Notes: generated by a model from the letters alone, not told the origin. A stretch of 64,000 nt of DNA from Calliphora vicina (GCF_958450345.1 NC_088781.1:52964315-53028314), one strand, 5' to 3'; shown: positions 31,086-43,074, counted from the first letter of the stretch. A program made the numbers and translations.

Positions 31086-32768
31086 TAAACAATTTCGGAT
31101 CTTCGAAAAAGATATAAATAAATTATATTGGTCATACTAAATAATAACAAATCTCATCTTGATAGGATCTTTGTCCTAAATTGTTTTTACCCAATGTCAG
31201 GGAGCAATTTACGTTTTCTTACTTCTTAAACTTAGCTATGTATTTTCCAAAATACTAAAGCAATCTCAATTATTAAATTGATTCTTATCAAGTACGAATA
31301 TGAGCTCAAATCAAGATAAGAATTCAAGACGCAAATAAATTAATTCTATGCTAAGTTCTCATCAAGTATGTGTAAATTAAGAGATCAGTTTGATCCCTAA
31401 CAAGGCTTAGATAGAGCTACAATAGTTCCATATAAAGAACACTTAAATCAACAATATTTTACTTGGCTTAAAAAATCCATACTTATCAGATTAATTTAAA
31501 TACGGAATACTGAATTTGTTTTAGAGTGATAGCTTGTAAGTTATTCTCTTTAATGTCAGTTATGTTGATTAGTTGTTAATCTGATTAAAATGAGTGGCGT
31601 GAAAAAAGTGCGTACTAAAATTTTAAAATAATTTTCAACAAAATCCAACTTGGTCCTACAAAAAGTTGACCAAACAATCAAAGGTCTGCTATAAAACTGT
31701 TTACAATGTTATTAAACAGTATAGGGAGATCTTGTCCGTTGATAAAAAAACCTGTTTCAGGTAGAAGAAATTGTCCACATAATGTTTCTAAAGCCAATAA
31801 ATAGAAAGCATTTTCAAAAGAGCTCCCAAGATATCTGGTAGGAAAGTAGTTCGGTTAGCTCAGTACTCGGACTATTTGGTACGAAAAGTTAAATCCAATG
31901 CAGGTTTAAAAACATACAAGGCTCAAAAAGTTCCTGTCTGGAACACTGCTTAAAATTTAGAGGCCAAAGACAGAGCACGGAAATTGAAGTCAAATTTCTT
32001 AAAAAATTATACCTGCTGCATAATGGATGACGAAACGTATGTTCTGGAAAATTTTTCCGGGTCAAAATTTTTATGCAGTAGCGGCAAAAGAAGCCAAACA
32101 CCGAATACCGAAATTAACATCAAGGAATGCTTGCAAAAAAGGATGTTTCCATTCATGAGACTTCTTAATGTGTCCACTTATTTTTGGTCTGATTTGACAT
32201 CCTGTCACTATGGTAAGCAAGGTCTTGAGTGATACAAGTGGTACTTGTACCAAGAGAGGCAATTCCTCCAAACCGCCTGGAGCTGAGGCCAGTGGAGAGA
32301 TATGGGGCTGTTGTTAAAAGATAATTGAAGAGCAAAAAAAGGTGTCCAAAAGTGTGGTAGGTTTTAAACGGAGATGAACAACCTGTTCGAACAAAGTGAC
32401 AGAAAGCTCTATAAAAACCATAATGGAAGGGTTTCGGAAAAATGTTGAAAGTTTCATCACTAGTGATTAGAACTATAAAAATATTTTCATACCCTTCACC
32501 TTCGTGAGAAGGGTATATAAAAGTTTGTCATTCCGTTTGTAATTTCTACATTTTTCATTTCCGACCCTATAAAGGATATATATTCTGGATTCTTATAGAT
32601 AGCGGAGTCGATTAAGCCATGTCTGTCTGTCTGTCTGTTGAAATCAATTTTCTGAAGACGCCAGATATCTTCTGGATCCAAATCTTCAATAATTCTGTCA
32701 GACATGCTTTCGAGAAATTTGCTATTTAAAAATCAGCAAAATCGGTCCACAATTGGCTGAGATATGAG

Positions 32769-34520
32769 CAGGGCAACCAAAAGTATGCAATATCATATTT
32801 TTTACTGTGCGTCGTATAAACATATGAGTTAGTTATTTATCCGTTTCAGACAATTTTAAGAATTTTGCCATCGATTTGTTAGTGCATATTTTTGCATATT
32901 TTGCTTTTTACAGCATATTTTATAATATTTCGCTTTTTATAGCATATTTTGACATATTTAGCTCATAACTGCATATTTTTGTCGCATATTTTCTTTTTTT
33001 TAATTATTTTGTTTGCTTAATATAATTTTATTGTTTGCATTGTAATTTTTCATTTCTATGTTTTACTATTTTTCAGGGTCCAATGATAATTGGCCTAAGT
33101 TACTTAAAGAAAAAATTAGAATACCCATAATCGCCTTATCTTCATTGAATTTTCGTGGATTTAAGGCAGCTTAATTTCCGTATATTTGAATTAAATTAAA
33201 AAAATACAAACACAAATATCAACATTTAACAAATAATAAAAAATACGTAAAAAATTTACCCAGTAAGCACCAAAGTCCCAAAATTTCAAGCACTTGAACA
33301 TTTTGTTGGAATTTGACTTGACTTGAATGCAAATGTAATTATGTTTTAAACTTGAAAAATTAAATATTTTTCAAACAAAAAACATATAGCTTGAATTTAT
33401 GTTTCCTTTTTACTGGAGAATGCTATTGAAATAAAGTGTAATACAACTGTAATTCAATTGCTTGACTATAATTAAAGGCTTGAATTACACTTGCATTCAA
33501 CTTGAATTCCAGTAAAAAAGCTTATTGGGTAAATAAAATTTAAAAATTTTATGTATTATGGACAATTTCTTAACAAAATTTTGGATACATTTTCAAAATA
33601 CAAAAAAAACTTAAGTTTTCTTTAGACAGTTATGGTTAGGCATTGACAGTTTACCACTAATATAAAATTATTAAACAAATTTTCAGAATATTAAGATCCT
33701 TTGAAAACCTCACATTCATTGTTCGTTGATAGATTTACACAAATTCTAACGAACTTATTAGATAGATAGAGGAAACAATGCGAAGCGTTTTGCTTGTCTG
33801 CTGATACAGCCAGAGTCTCTGGCAGGAATCGAACTCGCAACTCTCAGATTGATAGTCCAGCACACTATCTTCTAGTATATCGGGTCACCCATTTTGAGTC
33901 CCAATGATAATCGCCGCAGTCTTAAATAAAAAACATCATTTAACAATTGTAAGGCTTTTTGATAATTCTATTTAAATGTTTGAGGCCGAATTTATTTAGA
34001 TGTTAACCTAAATACATGATGAATGCTCCAAAATCCATTTAAATTTTTTCACCAAAAAATTAAACACGCTCTCCAACGAGTTTTTTTTTAAATATAATTC
34101 AAATGATAAAATAGTGGTTTTTAAATCTACATGTAGAATAGAAACATTTAGAGAAATTTATGCACAACATCCTCTCCCTACTGATCCTATACATATTGGG
34201 GCACATGAATTCAGAAAGTCAAATATTATCCTAATAATTACTAAACAAATTTGAAGTATTAGACAGTTTAAAATTGAATTGATCAATTGATTAAGATTGT
34301 CTAAGAAACTCTAGAGAAATTTAAAACAAAAAAATTTGAAAATTTTAAAACTTAAGTAAATACATAGTAATTTATTTGTTTAATAAAACTTTGAAATTCA
34401 ACAAAAACCAACTATTTTTAAGTGCATATTTTTTATATTTTAAGAGCATATTTTTCGTTTTTAAGTGCATATTTTATGCGCATAAAACACTTTTTTTAGA
34501 GCATATTTTTGGTTGCCCTG
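32769..34520. mobile_element. Non-autonomous hAT element, 1752 bp
   Basis: The ends are CAGGGCAACCAAAAGTATGC and GCATATTTTTGGTTGCCCTG, with exact 8-bp duplications GATATGAG at 32761-32768 and 34521-34528. Many GCATATTTT motifs lie near both ends (subterminal repeats, typical transposase-binding sites of hATs). No long frame is left in the interior, which also holds a tRNA-like SINE relic. Confidence 0.9.
33720..33892 (-). repeat. tRNA-derived SINE fragment
   Basis: On the minus strand a box-B-like GTTCGATTCC (33834-33825) follows a box-A-like TAGTGTGCTGG (33867-33857) at a spacing of about 40 bases, as in tRNA genes. The sequence between resembles a tRNA anticodon and variable region, but acceptor arms do not pair, so this is not a tRNA gene. 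The tail (33780-33720) is unrelated and AT-rich. No second copy was seen in the window. Confidence 0.45.
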
Positions 34521-35038
34521 GATATGAGGAATAAACCAGGACAACCTCGATTTCTGACCTATATCTGGATTATTAAGTCATTAATATAGACAATATGGAT
34601 ATCTAATGATATCAAAGACTTTTGCTATGACGTATATAAAACCATAGTAAGTTGGACCTACAATGGGTCAAAATCGGAAAAAAAAATTGAAAAAACAAAA
34701 AAAATTAAATTTAAAAACTAAAAAAAAAAATAAATTTAAAAAATTTAAAAAAACAATTCGAAAATTTTTTTTCCAAAAAATTAAAAAACTGCAAAAAAAA
34801 TAAATTTTGTTTACCTAAAAATATTTAAAAATTTTATTTTGAAGTATAATTTGGTGAAGGGATATACATAAGATTCGGCACAGCCGAATGTAGCTCTCTT
34901 ACTTGTTGTTTTATAAATTTTAATAATAATTTCAATCAAATAAAAAAATGAAAGTTTAGTGGTTTGTATGTTAAGAATTTTACGATCTCAGTCCTTAGTC
35001 TGATATTCTGTATCAGTTTACTTCACAAGTATCAAAAC

Positions 35039-36458
35039 TAGGGTATTCATTCGACTAATGATCGTTCGATTAATCGAATAATTTCTTACGAATAATTATT
35101 CGAACAATTTAAAAATTGCCATTTTCGAATAACGAATAATTCGAAAAATTTTATGTAGAATAATCAAATAAAACGAATAAATGTTCATATACATATATTT
35201 AAATTTATTGCTTAAAATTTTTCATTATTTCAAATTTAAATATGTAAATAAAAATGACTCACAAAAAATTTATTGTGTCTGAAATTCGGCAAATAACTAA
35301 AGACAAAGGGACTTTCGAGCACTGTAAATGAGTGTTCCGATAGCTCCTTCTATAAATATATAAATATTACTGCAAGAAGTTACAATTCTAAAAATAAGTC
35401 TTTCAAAATTTTTAACTTAGGACTTGTACCAATGAAAATAACAGGTACGGAATAAAATATTTGTTATTTAGCTTGTGAAATATTAGAAGAATCGCAATTA
35501 ATAATCAAAATATTAACTTGGATTAAAGTGGAGTTGAATGTGATTTTGAAACGGTCGTCGAAAGTGATATTGAGGATGATATTTATAATGATTACATTGA
35601 AATAGATGAAGGCCATGATCTTAAAATATATGTATATAAGTGATGTTATTAACCGCGTACGTAAGTGTTGCAAAATATTTAATAAATCGAATGATAATCA
35701 CAAAATATTGCAAACTAACGTTTTGTTGCAAGAAAAGTATGGAGTTCGTCTTATACATGATTTTGAACATGGTTGAACATCTTTGTCTAACATGGTAATA
35801 AACTTTTTGCGTATTTGTAAATATGTCAATTATGCACTGCCTGACTTCAAATTAGCCACGTTCACTGACAATGATATCAAACTTTGGACAGATTCCCTTT
35901 ATTGTGTAATTCCCCAAGACCACTTTATTAAGCAAAGTTTCGGCAACGTTGATAGAGCTTGATGTATAATACAATTTGTTATAAATAATTTAGAAATAGT
36001 GAATAATTAATTTACTAAAGAATTTGTTACTCAATTTAAAACCCGAATATTGTACTTGAATTCAGGATCATGTCCAACTAGCTCAAATTTTTTAAAGCAT
36101 AGCTCCAAAACGGAAACTAAAGGGTTTGCTAGTCAATTGTTTTGTAGATAGTTCGGGAGTTAATCTGATCAGAATATTTCTGTTGAAAATTTAATGATGG
36201 ACTTTGTTTTCGAATGTTTTTTAACATTATTAATAATACTTGAATTGTTAACTTTAAAATTATTGTTTGTTTTAACAATAAAATATTAAAAAACCGACAT
36301 CAAAACTTCATTATTTACTTTTTTAAAAAAATTTAAATTAATCGAATAATTCGATTAATTTTAAACGTGTGATCGAATTATTCGAACAAGTTAAAATCTC
36401 TAATTCGAATTATTCGTTTTATTCGAACAAGAGAAAAATCGAATATTCGAATACCCTA
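35039..36458. mobile_element. hAT element, 1420 bp, with transposase remnants
   Basis: The ends are TAGGGTATTC and GAATACCCTA, with an exact 8-bp duplication ATCAAAAC at 35031-35038 and 36459-36466. Subterminal regions are packed with TTATTCGAAT and ATTCGATTAATCGAATAA motifs in both orientations. The interior has short frames on the plus strand (for example LPDFKLATFTDNDIKLWTDS near 35838) that look like eroded transposase but cannot be joined into one. Confidence 0.9.
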
Positions 36459-36466
36459 ATCAAAAC

Positions 36467-38165
36467 CAAACGGACAGTTAACATCTTCAGATAATGGTGA
36501 CAACTTGCATATGGTTTTTTTCAAATAAAGCTTTTGCTGTATTAGTGTAATACTGACAATCTAGATCAGTGGTTGGCATAAGGAGAACAGCTATCATGTA
36601 CCTATTATAATAACTGGTGCTATCGACTGTTCTAGATTCTTGAATATTCTGTGAAAAACTATTTTAGCCATTTTCACCAACTCATCCTGTATTTACTGTA
36701 AGTTTTTTTTTTTGGTTGTAGTTTCTTTTTGAATTCCAACTCTAATTTAATGACAACTTTGCTTAAAAATACTAAAAACTACCTACAGCGACAACAACAA
36801 TAAACATAAAAGTTTACCCAAAAATTATTGTGCGATTTTTGAAAAAGTTTCGTGACTTAAAGCGGAGTTTGTGGTTCTTCTTTTTTTTTTCTTCTTCTTA
36901 ATTTTCTAACTACACAAAAGACTAAGTGGATTCCCTCAATTTAGAAAAAATACGACAACAGCTACAAATACACCAAGGTAAAAAAAAGAACCATATAATC
37001 TTGACTTAATTTAGTCAGAGGCACAACACTCAACGCCAGCCAGCCAGAGTTAAGCTTGAAACTTAAAGCACTCCAGGCACTAGAGCTCCAGCATATAGTA
37101 ATCGTGCACAGTTATTCATTCCACAGCAGCAGCAGCAGCAAAATAAGAAAACTGCTTCTTCACACGCGTAACTTTTGTCGTTGAATTCAGCTTCATCTTC
37201 TTGTCGTTATTGTTGTTCTTTAAGTCAAGGGAGCACCAAACTTAATCACAGTAAACAGTTAGTTATACCCATATAAAGAACACATATGGATGAAGATGGC
37301 AATGTATGGGATGGGATGGGAGACACAATGGCGATGAATGAAGAAAGAAGTGTGGTTCAAGCAGTACCACTAGAAGAGGAACAGATTACAGCCAGCGAGC
37401 GAGCGACGTTAGTTAGTAGATGGATGAACAAATGACGACGACGACAACAGTGGTTGGAAAATAAAGCACTTAATAACTTTAATCAGAGCATACAACATAG
37501 TACAACAAATAAATGAAGAAAGAAAGAATTAAATAAATAAATAATAGAGTGTTTTCTGCATGTTTTTATTTTACATAATTTTAACTTTAACAAATTTCTC
37601 AAAACTAATAAATTAAAACAGATTAAGAAGACACATATTTGTGCTTTTTTATTATTTTTTTTTTTTGAAAGCGTTCATGGTTGGCAGTTAGTTTCCGTTG
37701 GTGGGAGTTTCATTCATTCATATTTTGTCGTAACATTTAACGGCTTCGCAGTTCAACGCAATATTATATAGGCTGAATTTAATTTCTCCATTAAGTAGAC
37801 AAGAAATATTTATTTATTTATGTATATGAAAGATAATAATTTAATTTTTATTTTCTGTTTCATGATCATAATTTATAATAATACGAGTATATTAAACGCC
37901 AAAATGAAGATAAATAAATTTTCTTTTTGCCGTTGCTTTTTTGACAGTCGTATTTTACATTTAATTCACGAATAGGGTCAATAATCTAATAATAATTATT
38001 ATCTTTTCAACATGTTCACTTTAATTTTAATGGATATAAATCTTGGGATACTTGCAGACAAGTATATTTTACGAATTTTGTGGTTGTTAGTTGATCAACA
38101 ACGAATGGATTAAGCCGCTATCAAAGTTATTAGAGAAATTAAAAAAATATAAATAGATGATCTTC
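36467..38165. other. Host-like non-coding DNA
   Basis: No coding signal. It contains short (CAG)n near 37124-37139, (GACGAC)n near 37433-37448 and several GATGGGATGGGA-type runs. Possibly intron or upstream region of a host gene. Confidence 0.4.
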
Positions 38166-38974
38166 AAACAACATGACTCTTTTATATTTTTGCTTCGAAA
38201 ATGTCGAATTCTTTACCAACGAATCGTCATATGCGGAAAGTTTTGCTTTACTTCTTAAATTTGAAAAAAAAGTGCCGCCGAAGCACACCGATTGCTCGCC
38301 AAAGCTTATGGTGAATGTGTGCCATCGGTTTCAACGTGCGAGAAATGGTTTGTGTGGTTCAGAAGTGGAGATTTTGACATTGAAGACAAAGATCGCTCAG
38401 GCCAGATAAATGTAATTTGAGGCATTACTCCATGAAGATTGTTGTTAAACTCAACAAGAGCTTCCAAAATCATTGGGAGCTACTTAAGCAGCAATTTCAA
38501 AAAGGTTGCGAACAGCAGGATTCTTCCAAAAGCAGGGAAATTGTGTACCATACAAATTGAAGACTTGAGACCTTAAAACATTTTACATGTCCGAAATGAT
38601 GCTTGAAAGTTATAAAAGAAAATAATTTTTGCACGGAATTATTACTTTCGATGAAAAATGGATCCATTACAATAAGCTGAAGCATAAAAGATCGAATGTG
38701 ATGGCCGTCCAACCAGCAGAATCGACACCAAAGCCAAATATCCAAGGCGCTAAGGCAATTCTCAGTAATTGGTGTGAGCAAAAGGGTCCTATCTAGGAAT
38801 GCCAGACGGGCTTGATTTGGCTTGATTGTCAAGCTTTTTCAATTCGTGTCAAGAATCAAGAAAAAATTTCATTTGTCAAGCTAAAAAGGAATTTTAGAAA
38901 TTTTTCCATCAAATTAATTTTCCACGTTTATTTTTCAAAAATATATACAACTTTTGACAATTAAAAATATTTAT

Positions 38975-39130
38975 ACCCTACACCACCATAGTGGTGAGGG
39001 TATTATGCGTTTGTGCAGATGTTTGTAACGCCCAAAAATATTAGTCTAACACCCACCTTAAAGTATACCGATCGACTTAGAATCACTTTCTGAGTCGATT
39101 AAACGATGTCCGTCCGTCCGTCCGTCTGGT

Positions 39131-39184
<54 letters not shown>

Positions 39185-39762
39185 TCCATGTAAACCTTGT
39201 GCGCAGAGTACAGGTCGCAATTTTAAAGATATTTCGATGAAATTTGGTACATATTATTTTTTCGGCTCAAGGACCAAGCCTATTGAAACTGGCTGAAATC
39301 GGTCCATTATTTCACCTAGCCCCCATACAAATGTCCCCCGAAATTGGACTTTATCGGTCATAAATGTTTAATCTATCTATGTAACTACACAAATTTCGCT
39401 TCAAATAAGTTTTATATATACAAAATTCATGTCACCAAATTTTGTTACGATCGGTCCATAATTAGTCATAGCTCCCATATAGACCCGCTTCCGAAAATCA
39501 CTTTAACGTGCATAAATCGCTTAAAAATGTTGGTATGCACACAAAATTCAACATACTTAACATTAATATAGACATAAATAACAGCACCTAATTTTATGGT
39601 GATCGGTCCATAATTGGTCATAGCTCCCATATAAGGCCCACTTCCGAACATCACTCACGAATATAAATTATTGATATTTTAAAAGAAAAATATTTTTACT
39701 CATTTACTTGGTGTAGGGTATTATATGGTCGGGCTTGACCGACCATACTTTCTTACTTGTTT
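38975..39762 (+). mobile_element. mini-me/DINE-1-like repeat with (GGCT)n microsatellite
   Basis: It starts ATACCCTACACCACCATAG with a hairpin (CACCATAGTGGTG). It then carries GTCCGTCCGTCCGTCTGG and a pure (GGCT)n tract at about 39125-39184. It ends with GGTGTAGGG, a hairpin GGTCGGGCTTGACCGACC and TTCTTACTTGTTTT. The order of parts parallels the 32.49-kb element. Fragments of the same family, inverted, lie at 61364-61560 and 62850-63045. Confidence 0.6.
39113..39184. repeat. (GTCY)n/(GGCT)n microsatellite
   Basis: GTCC/GTCT units pass into about 14 perfect GGCT units. This is the longest perfect tetranucleotide array in the window and is likely variable in length. Confidence 0.9.
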
Positions 39763-39907
39763 TCTATTGAAAATGTAAATATTTTATGTAGAGTTAGCTT
39801 TCCAAAAAAGTATAAATTCCTTATACAAAATTGTGATGAAAATTGTAGAAATTTTCAGCAGTATTTACTTACACCAGATGCTACGAATTTGATTAAATTT
39901 GTCACTA

Positions 39908-40037
39908 ACACCCATTTTCTCAATCTCTGATTATTTTTTATCGTGACGATAAACTGACAGTTCTCATACAAAAAAAATGTTAATTGGAGGTTTATCGTTA
40001 CGAAAAACGATAATCAGATTTTGAGAAAATGGGGGTA
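39908..40037. mobile_element. 130-bp MITE, near-palindromic
   Basis: CACCCATTTTCTCAA with CTGATTATTTTTTATCGTG is mirrored by TACGAAAAACGATAATCAG and TTGAGAAAATGGGGGT. The loop is about 35 bp. It sits inside the 2556-bp hAT. No clear duplication. Confidence 0.65.
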
Positions 40038-40192
40038 GGAATACCAAATACATGTGGAAAATAGAACTGTGTTTTTATTTCAATGTTACGCAATGTACTT
40101 TAAATTTTTGTTAATATTAGTTTAGTAATGAAGTCTGAATTAAATGTAATTTTATTACTTGTTTTTGTTAATAAAAAATTATTTACATATTA

Positions 40193-41107
40193 AAGAAGTG
40201 GCCACTTAAAATCGGTACGGATTAAATCGAGCATAACTTTTAAATAAAACAACGTATGTTAACATTTTATACATGAAATTAAAGCTAATTTATTAAGATT
40301 TAACAAACTGTAGGTTTATGTGTCTTTATTGCGTATAAATATTCTGGATCTTCTTCTTATGCCTCCAATTAATAGCTGCACAACTTTTCTTCCAACTTCT
40401 ACCGTTATTCCAGCATATTTATTCCACTTTGTTCTCATCAAAATCTGGTTATTTACTGTACCTGCACTCTTTTTCAATTTACGTTTAACAATTGCCCAAT
40501 ATATCTCGATTGGACGAAGATTTATATTATTCTCATTATAGCACTTCATAGTTGTATTTGAGTAATGACAACTTGTCATTGAGTAATGACAACTTGGATA
40601 AAACTTTGTATCAGATGTGTGATGTCTTATAAATGACAGCAATCGCTTTTCCAAACTCTCTTTTTATATATAATTCTGAAAATTCTATAAAAACATGTCT
40701 GAAAAGCTTGACTCTTCAAACCGCAGCTGCGGATTGCCTGCAAAATTGATATTTTTGTTCAATTTTACGTATTCATATTTAAAGGCCACACAACCTCGAG
40801 TTGCCGAGACGTAAAATGTTTGATCTGATATCTGCCGAAAATCAGATTTTGGCTATCTTATAATCCGACAAAGTCGGATTTTCTAGATATTTGTGCACAA
40901 TTTTTTCTATAGCTTCTTTTTCATTGTGTCTACACTTTTTAAAACTAAACATTATGTTTAGTTTTAAAAAGTTATTATAACTTGCAATTCATTGTAGAAT
41001 AATGGTAGATTTGTTGTTAAAAACATATGTAAATCTTTTTCCATTTTGATAACAGGGGCGTTGCTATGATTACTACAGTGCGTACCGATTTTAAGTGGCC
41101 AGTCCTT
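40193..41107 (-). mobile_element. Tc1/mariner-type element with TGGCCACTTAAAATCGG ends, 915 bp
   Basis: Inverted ends AAGAAGTGGCCACTT and AAGTGGCCAGTCCTT continue as AAAATCGGTACG on both sides, and TA dinucleotides flank them (40191-40192 and 41108-41109). The duplicated TA is the signature of this superfamily. Only the last third of a transposase remains. The middle is AT-rich without sense, so it is a deletion derivative. Confidence 0.78.
40316..40654 (-). pseudogene. Tc1-like transposase C-terminal fragment
   Basis: A 112-codon frame contains NLRPIEIYWAIVKRKLKKS near residue 46, the third catalytic (glutamate) region with the usual RPIE-WA-KRK signature. It continues with RTKWNKYAGITVEVGRKVV. 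The residues before it are tandem junk (SCHYSMTSCHYSNTT) where the second catalytic aspartate should be. The stop codon of the frame is near the 5' flank of the element. Not active alone. Confidence 0.65.
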
Positions 41108-42126
41108 TAACGTAGTTGTATTTTTAACTTATTTATTGGAAATACCCTTTATATATCCTCAAACACTGTAAAATATTCAAAAACGTACCAAATTAGTTCA
41201 AATGAAAAAAAAATATAATTTTTCTTTGTTAATTTAACTGAATTTTAAATTGTCAAGAAAAATCAAGTTTTTTTTCTTTAATGTCAAGAAAAATCAAGCT
41301 TTTTCTTCTGAATGTCAAGCTTTTTACCAATTTCGATCTGGCAAGCCTAGTCCTATCTATTATGAGCTGCTGATCACACCATCATAAAGTACCTGTACCG
41401 AACGCAACTGATTCGTTTGAAGCGAGCATTGACCCAAAAATGCACAGAATATGCGGCCAGACTTGAAACCGTAATATTCCATCATGACATCGATCGGCCA
41501 CATGTTGTTAAAAAGTATTTAGAATAAGTGGTTGAGAAGTTTTGCCTCACCTGCTTTATAGTCCAGACCTTGCCCCGTCCGATTACTAATTTTTTCGATC
41601 GATGCAGAGCATTCTCTCTGGGATACGTTTCACTTTGGAACAGGGTATCCGATATTGGCTTGATTCGTTCTTGGCCTCAAAAGATGAGCAGTTCTTTTGG
41701 CTCGGAATCCATATGTTGCCAGAAAGGTGGGAAAAAGTCATAGCTAACAATGATCAATATTTGGAATAAATTTGTGTTGTAAAAATATTTCAAAATAAAT
41801 GCTAAAAATGAAAAAAAAATCCCGCGTTTTTATGTCATATTTTAATAATTTAATTAGCCCAGCAGAGGAACGAAGACATGGAATAGTTAGATTCTCTCCC
41901 GATACCCGTGATAAAGGACAATCGAATGTTCAAGAAAACATACAGAGTTATGTGCAGGTTCTATTGGATTGGAGCTTTAAACTATATTCACAGATAAATA
42001 GATCAATTCCACATGAATGTCGTATTTGAAATTCGTCCATAGCAGAAACCAAGAAGAACCTGCCATAGAAGACAATATTAGTTCTTACGACTGAGAAAGC
42101 AATGGCGCAACAACAAATATATATTA

Positions 42127-42812
42127 GGGCGGGTCCATAAAGCCGTGACTATTTGAATGAAAAACAGGTTTTGTTCCAAAATAGGTATTTTTGTGGGATG
42201 ATTTCTTTTTCACGTTTGGAAATAATAAAAAGTCACTAGGGGCTAAATCCAGAGAATAAGTCGGATAAGGGAGTAATTCGTAGCCTAATGTATGAATTTT
42301 CGCCTTGAAAACTGCACGTGTGTGCACGATTGTGTTTGTGGTCGATTGTGAGTAAATGCGCCAGCCATCTATCTTGCAGAAATCTTTCTCATACCCAAAA
42401 TTGAAACTACTGAGCCATGTTAGGTGGCTTCTACAATCTCAGATCAAACAACACCATATCGTGAATTTTTTAAAATGTTTCGGGTCTCCTGGGCGTCCAG
42501 AACGTTCGGTATCTTCCATGCTTGTACGGCCACAACGAAATTCAGTAAACCACTTTTTTACCATTGAAATTGATGGTACAGAGTTCCTATAGTATTTATC
42601 AAAATTAGCCTTAATGAGCTGACGAAATTCAGTATTTTCCATGTTCTCCTCAAGTCAAGAGGTAGTCTGCAATCAATGGCTGTCAAACACAAACTAAAGG
42701 ATGTAGCTTCTTTAAAATTTGACAGCAATCAACTAACAGATGCATTTTGACAGGAGAAGTGTTGTCCTTTCAGTTAAGATGAATAAGTCACGGACTTAAT
42801 GACCCGCACTCG
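42127..42812 (-). pseudogene. mariner (irritans-like) internal-deletion derivative
   Basis: On the minus strand an N-terminal frame (42642-42439) has MENTEFRQLIKANFDKYY and SMVKKWFTEFRCGRTSMEDT, followed by ERSGRP. A second frame (42327-42124) has TLGYELLPYPTYSLDLAPSD and FLLFPNVKKK, the end of the catalytic domain. The middle third is missing. Inverted termini read GCGGGTCATTAAGTCCGTGA (right) and GCGGGTCCATAAAGCCGTGA (left). This is a different mariner subfamily from copies 1-6. Confidence 0.75.
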
Positions 42813-43074
42813 TGTCTAAGAAAATACCTAACATGACATCAATTCTTAATCCCTATTGGAGTCGAAGGTCCTCATGACAATATTCAACTGCCCAGACAAC
42901 TATATTTTACTTCGTCCAATAGATTTATGAACTAACTCAAGAACAATAGCACAATTCCTTCGTCAAAATAATTCAATATTTTCTATTAGTTAAGATATCC
43001 AAATAGTTCACCACCATTAATTGGAATTGTTTCCAGATTTACAGATATAGTTTTACCAGAGTAAGTATATAGAG

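Larger units (their letters stand above)
32488..34912 (+). mobile_element. mini-me/DINE-1-like short repeat (about 665 bp without insert)
   Basis: The element opens with ATACCCTTCACC followed by a hairpin GAAGGGTAT. It then carries TATCTATAAGAATCC-type sequence on one strand and a (GTCT)n microsatellite at 32622-32638. It closes with GGTGAAGGG, a hairpin ATTCGGCACAGCCGAAT and CTCTTACTTGTT. A conserved block beside a GTCY microsatellite and a terminal hairpin are described for fly mini-me/DINE-1 (Helentron-type) repeats. A second member at 38975-39762 has the same order of parts with different sequence. No target duplication is expected or seen. A hAT is inserted in it. Confidence 0.55.
31555..34997 (+). 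pseudogene. Decayed DD37E Tc1-mariner, copy 3, split by a mini-me-like repeat
   Basis: The transposase region starts at the ATG near 31589. It shows VKKVRTKI-like basic residues, CCIMDDETYVLENFSG near 32010-32062, the FWSDLTSCHYGKQG block near 32180-32225 and LRPVERYGAVV near 32290-32315. A small deletion near 32235 breaks the frame between D and E, but the glutamate of RPVERY is present. The 3' non-coding part continues to 32487. It is interrupted by a mini-me-like element and resumes at about 34913, ending GATCTCAGTCCT with TA at 34996-34997. Its ends and interior match copy 1 (87) and copy 2 (5.1 kb). Confidence 0.7.
38794..41349. mobile_element. Non-autonomous hAT element, 2556 bp, carrying three further insertions
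   Basis: The ends are TAGGAATGCCAGA and TCTGGCAAGCCTA, with exact 8-bp duplications GTCCTATC at 38786-38793 and 41350-41357. Subterminal motifs TCAAGCTTTTT and TCAAGAAAAAATC are repeated at both ends. Within it lie a mini-me-like repeat (38975-39762), a short MITE (39908-40037) and a TA-flanked Tc1-type element (40193-41107). No hAT transposase frame. Confidence 0.9.
38170..41800 (+). pseudogene. mariner copy 3, split by a hAT
   Basis: The N-terminal half (38185-38793) shows MSNSLPTNRHMRKVLLYF-like frames, KKSAAEAHRLLAKAYGECVPS near 38266-38322, an IHYNKLKHKR catalytic strand near 38660 and WCEQKGPI near 38780. The hAT breaks it between GP and IYYELL. The C-terminal half (41350-41770) has YLYRTQLIRLKRALTQK near 41390, VIFHHDIDRPHVVKKYLE near 41480, LAPSDY-FFDRCRAFS near 41570 and DEQFFWLGIHMLPERWEKV near 41685. 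Joining the two flanks across the duplication gives continuous sense. Frameshifts remain, so it is dead. Confidence 0.78.

Noticed and set aside
33825..33890. Functional tRNA gene on the minus strand
   Set aside because: Acceptor arms do not pair and the anticodon stem is irregular; only the internal promoter boxes look right.
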